DNA from: Candidatus Poseidoniales archaeon | GTDB lineage: Archaea > Thermoplasmatota > Poseidoniia > Poseidoniales > Poseidoniaceae | Length of the DNA: 8,698 nt | Direction: 5' to 3' | NCBI GenBank assembly: GCA_009887135.1 | Contig: QXYA01000123.1 | Coordinates: 1 to 8,698, forward strand | Part shown: one piece after another, positions 1 to 4,240 of the stretch | How positions within the stretch are numbered: the first letter of the stretch is position 1 | Layout: each line of letters starts with the position of its first letter | Program-made: the position numbers and the translations under genes | The notes under the pieces: model-generated | What the model saw: the letters and a program-made list of their open reading frames with translations, nothing else | The model's database searches: none | What the model was told of the DNA's origin: nothing

Positions 1-60
1 TTGTTCGATAAAGCCGAAGCCTTTTGTTTGGTTAAACCATTTTACTGTACCTGTTGGCAT
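1..60 (-). CDS. Cold-shock domain protein, N-terminal fragment (cut by window edge)
   Basis: The first 20 codons of a cold-shock (CspA-type) protein read leftward from an ATG at 60-58 and run off the window. The visible peptide contains GTVKWFN, the first beta strand of the family, followed by KGFGFI, the RNP1-type nucleic-acid-binding motif. These two motifs with this spacing are diagnostic for the OB-fold cold-shock domain, usually 60-70 residues long. Proteins of this family bind single-stranded RNA and DNA in the cytoplasm, melt secondary structure and aid translation at low temperature. The downstream part, including RNP2, lies outside the window, so length and intactness are unknown. 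No sharp TATA box stands at -26, so the mRNA probably has a short leader. Confidence 0.9.
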   Translation of the reverse strand, partial: MPTGTVKWFNQTKGFGFIEQ

Positions 61-136
61 TGTTCGTTGGTTTTAATTCTACTAATTGAAGTAACCTATT
101 TACTCATGACCAAAAAGTATAGTTTTGTATGCTGTT

Positions 137-154
137 GGAAAAGGGGGAAAAGAA
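137..154. repeat. Homopurine mirror-repeat tract
   Basis: An 18-base all-purine run on the plus strand, with a perfect mirror core at 138-152 (GAAAAG, three G, GAAAAG). On the minus strand it reads as a pyrimidine run with T blocks, about 90 bases after the stop of the 270-aa gene and about 77 bases before the cold-shock start. A U/C-rich run in this position could end transcription of the upstream operon, since archaeal termination favours U-rich RNA. The function is inference. Confidence 0.4.
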
Positions 155-243
155 TTGGGTAGTTGAATGTATATTGCTTGCAGTCAGCCATACTTAGCAA
201 CACTTTTGACACTATGAAGTATTCAATTGCAAAGTCACATCAA

Positions 244-1056
244 TCAAAGTAGGATTGGTAAGAGTCCCAATGCCAATAGAGGGAGGAGCCCCATTGCAAA
301 GTCCCTTACGAGTAAACCGAGCATAGTTTTCGTATTAACACGGGCAATCTTGTCAAATTCTTCCTGCATCTTTTCATCGATCATGTCAGAAACTTTTCCA
401 GCACCTGCTCGAGCAGCCTCGATTGTTGCTCCAACAGCAACAGAAGCTAATAGTCCACCAGGGTTTAATTTACGCATCTTCAGAATCCTTAACCCCCAAA
501 GACTTAGACTTCGCTTTCCGACTCTCGAAGCTGCATCCGTTCCAGAGGTCTCATCGCCTTCAGCCGTTTCTTTACGTGAAAATCTTCTAAAGAATTTACG
601 TGCCTTAATTCCGACATCTGCAATCTTTCGTAATTTGTCTACATCATATCGTTCAATTGCAATGAGCATTCTTCTAACTCGATAAATCCTAAGGATGTCA
701 AATACAATCCAAATCGAGAAGAAAATTAACAACAAGATTGAACCTACGAACCCCGCATCATTCCAATTACCCCACCCAATAGGATCGAAATTTAATCTAA
801 AAAGAACGACAGTTAACGGAGGCAAAATAAAGGCGAATGATTCATTGAAAATAAGTACTGACAAACCCTTAATTGGCAATTCTCGGAGTTGCTTGATGGC
901 CCAACCCCCGTGGGGTGCAAATTTCTTGATAACCCTGTACAGAGGTTTTGATAATAGAAGAAATCTAAACAAAAAAGGTAACCATATCAATACGAGAACG
1001 TATAATTCCCAAGGTCCGCCGGGAGGGAAAGTGGGTATCTGTAAAGGGTCTGACAC
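244..1056 (-). CDS. Multi-pass membrane protein of unknown function (last gene of four-gene operon)
   Basis: I do not recognise this 270-residue protein. The sequence shows hydrophobic segments near residues 15-35, 65-88 and 103-123, then a strongly basic stretch at about 124-165 (RIYRVRRM, KARKFFRRFSRK). A polar linker follows, then a Gly/Ala-rich segment at 198-220 and a C-terminal hydrophobic segment at 250-270 made largely of Leu, Gly and Pro. The central basic region should face the cytoplasm. The start is GTG at 1056, 40 bases after the stop of the 57-aa gene, with a GGATGG purine stretch just upstream. No ATG lies in frame near the start. The gene is the distal member of the set transcribed from the promoter at 1749-1755. 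No enzymatic motif is visible. The gene is real judging by its length, coherent topology and placement; the function is unknown. Confidence 0.75.
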   Translation of the reverse strand: MSDPLQIPTFPPGGPWELYVLVLIWLPFLFRFLLLSKPLYRVIKKFAPHGGWAIKQLRELPIKGLSVLIFNESFAFILPPLTVVLFRLNFDPIGWGNWNDAGFVGSILLLIFFSIWIVFDILRIYRVRRMLIAIERYDVDKLRKIADVGIKARKFFRRFSRKETAEGDETSGTDAASRVGKRSLSLWGLRILKMRKLNPGGLLASVAVGATIEAARAGAGKVSDMIDEKMQEEFDKIARVNTKTMLGLLVRDFAMGLLPLLALGLLPILL

Positions 1057-1096
1057 AGTTGGCCATCCATCTATAACACATGAACAAATCGCAGAC

Positions 1097-1270
1097 TTAT
1101 TCCTTGTTAAATATCTTCTTTACGTTCAGATCTACGTTATCCACTGCTTCACAGATTTTCCTACCGTATTTTCTTCCGATTCCATATCCTGCGCCAGCAG
1201 CAGCAGCTCCAGACATTATCTCAACAGTAAAGGCTGCAATGGCTAAGCCACCAACGATTACTGGAATCAT
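1097..1270 (-). CDS. 57-aa glycine-zipper small membrane protein
   Basis: This short gene reads from ATG at 1270-1268 to TAA at 1099-1097. Its first four bases overlap the end of the upstream 59-aa gene as ATGA, the usual sign of translational coupling. Residues 2-19 form a hydrophobic helix (IPVIVGGLAIAAF), followed by GAAAAGAGYGIGRKYG. In this stretch G28, G32 and G36 form a perfect Gly-x3-Gly-x3-Gly zipper, and the tail is basic (RKYGRK, VKKIFNK). There is one cysteine, C40. Glycine zippers of this kind drive tight helix packing and oligomerisation in membranes and occur in several membrane-inserting small proteins. No known family is recognised. The overlap, the continuous operon and the sensible membrane topology argue that it is real despite its size. 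Confidence 0.75.
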   Translation of the reverse strand: MIPVIVGGLAIAAFTVEIMSGAAAAGAGYGIGRKYGRKICEAVDNVDLNVKKIFNKE

Positions 1271-1446
1271 TGATCCACCTCCTCTGTGAATTCGGTTACC
1301 AGAACAACTTCTTGCACTGTGTCAGTTTTCAAATCTTCAAAATCAGCATGCTTGCGGTAATAGTGACGGAAGGTACTGTGAGCTACCCCTGCCATCATTC
1401 CCGCTATCCCTACTACAATTGTTGTTGCAAATATTCTTCCTATCAT
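1267..1446 (-). CDS. 59-aa single-pass small membrane protein
   Basis: The start chosen is ATG at 1446-1444, four bases after the stop of the 91-aa gene and preceded by an AGAGGAA purine run. A longer reading from TTG at 1488 would overlap that gene and add only a lysine-rich stretch, so it is less likely. The protein has one hydrophobic helix at about residues 5-22 with G13, G16 and G20, giving a Gly-x3-Gly packing motif. A His/Tyr/Arg-rich juxtamembrane stretch follows (FRHYYRKH), then an acidic tail (EEVVLVTEF-like, ending EEVDQ). I do not recognise the family. The stop overlaps the next gene by ATGA. It probably sits in the membrane with its basic segment on the cytoplasmic side. Confidence 0.72.
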   Translation of the reverse strand: MIGRIFATTIVVGIAGMMAGVAHSTFRHYYRKHADFEDLKTDTVQEVVLVTEFTEEVDQ

Positions 1447-1450
1447 TATA

Positions 1451-1726
1451 TCATTCCTCTTCTTTTTTTGTTTGTCCAGGTGTTCCAACGACGTTCTTCA
1501 CGCTTTGTGCTACGCTTCCTACGACGTTTCCAGCAGTTTCAACTGTGATCTTCGTGACTTCACCAGTTGCATCAATAGCTGCTTTGATGACTCTACTCGA
1601 GCCAACAGCTAGATGCACAACCGTTTCTTCACCTGCGTTCACCATTTCTTTGACTGCAGAGGCAAATTCATCGATTAAGGAACCGAGACCTTTGCTAACC
1701 TTGTCAACCGCTTTCTTTCCGGACAT
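1451..1726 (-). CDS. 91-aa amphipathic helical protein, first gene of the operon
   Basis: The protein is predicted to be almost entirely helical, with valine, alanine and glycine spaced through a charged sequence and no cysteine. It begins with a basic MSGKKAVDK and ends in a charged tail (TKKEEE). The central part (for example IKAAIDATGEVTKI) could form amphipathic helices that lie on a membrane or bundle together, somewhat as phasin-like or apolipoprotein-like proteins do, but no homology is claimed. ATG at 1726 is chosen over the upstream TTG at 1744 because a TTTATAT box is centred 26 bases before it, the spacing expected for a leaderless archaeal mRNA. Its stop lies four bases before the next start, so the genes are coupled. 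Function unknown. Confidence 0.75.
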   Translation of the reverse strand: MSGKKAVDKVSKGLGSLIDEFASAVKEMVNAGEETVVHLAVGSSRVIKAAIDATGEVTKITVETAGNVVGSVAQSVKNVVGTPGQTKKEEE

Positions 1727-1748
1727 ATTTTTGGGATAGCCCAAATGG

Positions 1749-1755
1749 ATATAAA
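1749..1755 (-). promoter_or_regulatory. TATA box of the four-gene small membrane-protein operon
   Basis: TTTATAT on the minus strand spans -29 to -23 relative to the ATG at 1726, the expected archaeal TATA distance if transcription begins at the start codon itself. It lies in the 70-base gap after the regulator gene, so the operon has its own promoter. Confidence 0.7.
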
Positions 1756-1760
1756 CAAAG

Positions 1761-1789
1761 GAGGGTTTTCTTAGAGGGTTAAATTACCC
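1761..1789 (-). promoter_or_regulatory. Candidate operator: two AACCCTC direct repeats and a GGGT/ACCC palindrome
   Basis: On the minus strand AACCCTC occurs at 1780-1774 and again at 1767-1761, 13 bases apart, immediately upstream of the operon's TATA box. The upstream copy overlaps an imperfect palindrome at 1776-1789 with GGGT and ACCC arms. A close variant, AACCCCC, lies at 2151-2145, just before the start of the winged-helix gene. The placement suits binding by that regulator; this is inference from position and repetition only. Confidence 0.4.
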
Positions 1790-1796
1790 GCTAAGT

Positions 1797-2141
1797 TCAA
1801 GCGTCGCTTGGAAGATAAAAAAAGTCATCAGGGTAGTATTCCAAACGAATACACATGTCGATCCATCGTCCAATATCGCCCCGTAAATTACGACCTGATT
1901 CAAGAATGTTATAGATGATAATTGGATGACCCCCCCTTCCTTTTTTCTCGAGCATATAATGCGATATGTAGCCTGATTGGACTAGTTTCTCCAAATGTAT
2001 TTTCAGTTCTTTACGTTCAATACCAGTGGCACGTTCAATCCTCATCAGCCTACGTGATTCCTCATCTCTTTCCCTCATCCTTGAGAGATAGAGTAAGACG
2101 CGATACAAAGTCACGGACAGGTCTCGTCTTCTTCGTTCCAT
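1797..2141 (-). CDS. Small winged-helix transcriptional regulator
   Basis: The 114-residue protein has the layout of a one-domain winged-helix DNA-binding protein. A basic N-terminus (MERRRRD) leads into helix 1 at about 9-22, then a helix-turn-helix near 29-55 (SRRLMRIERATGI, then ERKELKIHLEKLVQSG). Beta strands and a wing follow at about 58-80, with a basic, glycine-rich turn KKGRGGHP before a strand IIIYNI. A C-terminal helix and an aromatic tail (EYYPDDFFYL) could serve dimerisation. It resembles archaeal regulators of the MarR/ArsR/PadR-like group, but I cannot place it in one family. The start is ATG at 2141. It lies directly upstream of the four-gene operon on the same strand, and candidate operator repeats lie in both promoter regions, so it probably controls that operon and itself. 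Confidence 0.8.
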   Translation of the reverse strand: MERRRRDLSVTLYRVLLYLSRMRERDEESRRLMRIERATGIERKELKIHLEKLVQSGYISHYMLEKKGRGGHPIIIYNILESGRNLRGDIGRWIDMCIRLEYYPDDFFYLPSDA

Positions 2142-2163
2142 ATAGGGGGTTATTCACTCCACC

Positions 2164-2171
2164 TATTCATA
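2164..2171 (-). promoter_or_regulatory. Weak TATA-like element for the winged-helix gene
   Basis: TATGAATA on the minus strand covers -30 to -23 before the ATG at 2141. The spacing suits a leaderless transcript, but the sequence is a weak TATA match. Support is positional. Confidence 0.4.
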
Positions 2172-2208
2172 GATGATGGGTAATCGAGTATTTTTTGCAG
2201 GTAGATGA

Positions 2209-2217
2209 TTGATAAAT
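2209..2217 (+). promoter_or_regulatory. TATA-like element for the SAP membrane protein gene
   Basis: TTGATAAAT spans about -29 to -21 before the ATG at 2238, again near the leaderless spacing. Together with the element at 2164-2171 it gives back-to-back divergent promoters in a 96-base gap. Confidence 0.45.
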
Positions 2218-2237
2218 TATGACAATAAACGAAAGCC

Positions 2238-3137
2238 ATGTCAGAAGAGGAATACTCTACAAAAACCGTTGCCCAACTCAAAACTATTCTTCAAGAAAGA
2301 GGCTTACCCTTAAGCGGGAAAAAGGCTGATTTAGTTTCAAGATTGATTGACAATGATGCTTCATCCACCCCTAAAGTAATTGAGGATAACGACTCATTGG
2401 AGGATTTACCATTCCTATCGGCTGTAATGAAGAACGGAATTGGTTCAGTAGAGATTGATCGACACGTCGCAATTCGTTATGGGTCTACATTGTTCATGTT
2501 TATCTTCATTATAATCGGCCTCAATTCAACATCATGGTTCGGTTATTCATATGGTTACACAGAACAGGGTATCGACTGGATGACTGGAGAACCTAACGGA
2601 GAGGAATTAGAGATGAAATGGGAGTACGGCTTTGGCCTCGGAGAAATGGAATATGTCCAGACAAGCGGGAATGATGAAACTTCAAGCACTATGCAATATG
2701 ATGGAATGCTTTGTGGAATGGGAGCAACACCCTTCGATTGTGATGCCTTTTCCACTGCAGGAACAATCAATTCGCTTATGCTGTGGCTATCCTTACTGTC
2801 TATACTAACAATTCTCGGATTAGGAGTCGCTCAAGGATTTGGTAAACTTGAATCTGGTTTCCTTGTTGAAAATGAAGACATGATTGACAAAGTCTCATGG
2901 CTTCTTGCTACAATTCCACTTATTGTTGGAACAATCCTGTACGGCTTGATTGCGGCAAATGCTCCAAGTGGGGACAGTTCAGGGGAAGGCATGCCAGATG
3001 TATCATCAGGTTTGGGTGGCATGTGGTGGATGATGTTCATCTTTTCAACAGCATACATCTGCTACATCTATCGTCACAAGATTATGCAATTGTATCAAAA
3101 TTTCATGTCTGATGAGCCCGAAGCCTCAAACGATTGA
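2238..3137 (+). CDS. SAP-domain four-pass membrane protein
   Basis: Residues 8-42 match the SAP motif: KTVAQLKTILQERGLPLSG, then KKADLVSRLI, the two-helix fold with its central Leu-Pro-Leu-Ser-Gly-Lys turn. SAP domains usually bind DNA or chromatin. An acidic linker follows to about residue 58, then four hydrophobic segments near 80-97, 174-199, 218-240 and 260-279. A large loop of about 75 residues lies between segments 1 and 2; it is rich in Gly, Tyr, Glu and Met and holds C159 and C168, which could form a disulfide if outside the cell. The SAP domain is thus at the cytoplasmic face. SAP fused to membrane helices is, as I recall, common among Marine Group II proteins. The Rieske gene begins just after the stop, so the two may be co-transcribed. 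The role is unknown; tethering nucleic acid to the membrane is possible, and SAP may instead be a protein-binding module. Confidence 0.85.
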   Translation: MSEEEYSTKTVAQLKTILQERGLPLSGKKADLVSRLIDNDASSTPKVIEDNDSLEDLPFLSAVMKNGIGSVEIDRHVAIRYGSTLFMFIFIIIGLNSTSWFGYSYGYTEQGIDWMTGEPNGEELEMKWEYGFGLGEMEYVQTSGNDETSSTMQYDGMLCGMGATPFDCDAFSTAGTINSLMLWLSLLSILTILGLGVAQGFGKLESGFLVENEDMIDKVSWLLATIPLIVGTILYGLIAANAPSGDSSGEGMPDVSSGLGGMWWMMFIFSTAYICYIYRHKIMQLYQNFMSDEPEASND

Positions 3138-3154
3138 GTGTATACAAATGCCTG

Positions 3155-4219
3155 ATGTCGGAAGGGCTTATCGATGCTGATATCCGCAAAGCGGAGACTC
3201 TGCCTTCCGAATTCTATACCGATGAACAGCATTTCTCAAAGCAGATGGAAAGACTCAGTGATAGTCTACAATTCGTTGGTCATTCGAGTGAATTCACGTC
3301 CGATCTTACTCCAATTCCACATCTTGAATCTATCTTGAAGCAACCGCTTCTTCGGACGAATCATGAATCTGAAAAACATCTTCTCTCGAATGTATGTACA
3401 CATCGAGGGATGCTCTTGTGTCAAGAAAAGAAGAATGGGAAATCGATTCAATGCCCGTATCATGGAAGAACATTTGACCGTGATGGAACATTGAAACATA
3501 TGCCAGGATTTGAGAATGTAGAGAATTTCCCCTCTGCTTCCGATAATCTACCATCTCTCAAACTCAAAGAATGGTTCGGCTTTGAATTTACATCTCTTGA
3601 TTCTTCTTTGAAATTAGAAACGATTCTCGAGCCAATTGAGCGAAGAATGAATTGGTGGTTGAATGATTTGAAACTTGAACACGATACTTCAAGAGATCGT
3701 CAATGGGATATTGATGCAAACTGGATTCTCTATGTTGACAATTATTTGGAAGGTTTTCACATTCCATTTGTTCATCCAGAACTCAACGATGCATTAGCAA
3801 ACGATGGATATTCAACAGAGTGCTTTGAGAATGCAATATTACAGATTGGAATGGCCAATGAAGGAGATGTTTGTTTTGATATCCCTAACGGTTCTGTCGA
3901 TGCTGAAAAACGTATTGCAGCCTACTATTGGTGGATTTATCCGAACATGATGATGAACATCTACCCATGGGGTGTTTCTATGAACGTGATTGTTCCAAAA
4001 GGTGTGAACAAAACTACAGTTTTGTTCAAGAGTTATGTTCGAAATCCTGAACTCCTAAACAAAGGAGCTGGTGCTCTTCTCGATAAAGTCGAACTCCAAG
4101 ATCAAACCGTTGTCGAGGGATGTATGCGTGGACTTCAATCCAAACTGTATCATCGAGGAAGATATTCAGCAACTCATGAAAAAGGCGTCCATCATTTCCA
4201 CAAGAAACTCACACAATAG
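3155..4219 (+). CDS. Rieske [2Fe-2S] non-heme iron oxygenase, alpha-subunit type
   Basis: The 354-residue protein has the full two-domain layout of a ring-hydroxylating or demethylating oxygenase. The Rieske cluster ligands are C81-x-H83 and C100-x2-H103, 16 residues apart (VCTHRG and CPYHGRTF). The mononuclear iron site is in DNYLEGFHIPFVHP, with H202 and H207 as ligands; D316 in QDQTVVEGC is the likely third ligand. E199 occupies the bridging position, which is Asp in naphthalene dioxygenase and Glu in carnitine-monooxygenase-type enzymes. The C-terminus ends in GVHHFHKKL, common in this group. The start is ATG at 3155, 17 bases after the SAP gene; a TTG at 3134 overlapping that stop would add seven residues. 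The family uses O2 and electrons from a reductase or ferredoxin, neither of which is encoded here. The substrate is not readable from the sequence; a quaternary-amine or aromatic compound are options. Confidence 0.93.
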   Translation: MSEGLIDADIRKAETLPSEFYTDEQHFSKQMERLSDSLQFVGHSSEFTSDLTPIPHLESILKQPLLRTNHESEKHLLSNVCTHRGMLLCQEKKNGKSIQCPYHGRTFDRDGTLKHMPGFENVENFPSASDNLPSLKLKEWFGFEFTSLDSSLKLETILEPIERRMNWWLNDLKLEHDTSRDRQWDIDANWILYVDNYLEGFHIPFVHPELNDALANDGYSTECFENAILQIGMANEGDVCFDIPNGSVDAEKRIAAYYWWIYPNMMMNIYPWGVSMNVIVPKGVNKTTVLFKSYVRNPELLNKGAGALLDKVELQDQTVVEGCMRGLQSKLYHRGRYSATHEKGVHHFHKKLTQ

Positions 4220-4240
4220 ACCGATTGTGAATCTATTTTC

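Noticed and set aside
106..162. 18-codon plus-strand frame in the left intergenic region
   Set aside because: It is short, runs through the homopurine tract and lacks a promoter or ribosome-binding sequence.
226..303. 11-base direct repeat ATTGCAAAGTC at 226-236 and 293-303, flanking the stop of the 270-aa gene
   Set aside because: Several repeats of this length are expected by chance in 8.7 kb, and no mobile-element feature accompanies it.
227..1246. Plus-strand open frames of 152 and 183 codons opposite the 270-aa membrane protein
   Set aside because: They are antisense to a coherent membrane protein, have low-complexity Ser/Asn/Pro content, lack initiation signals and match no fold.
1444..1488. 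TTG-started longer form of the 59-aa protein
   Set aside because: It would overlap the 91-aa gene by 38 bases; the ATG at 1446 follows that stop by four bases and has a purine-rich site upstream.
3134..3154. TTG start for the Rieske oxygenase, seven codons upstream
   Set aside because: ATG at 3155 gives an N-terminus (IDADIRKAETLPSEFY) of the usual form for the family; the TTG overlap with the SAP stop cannot be fully excluded.
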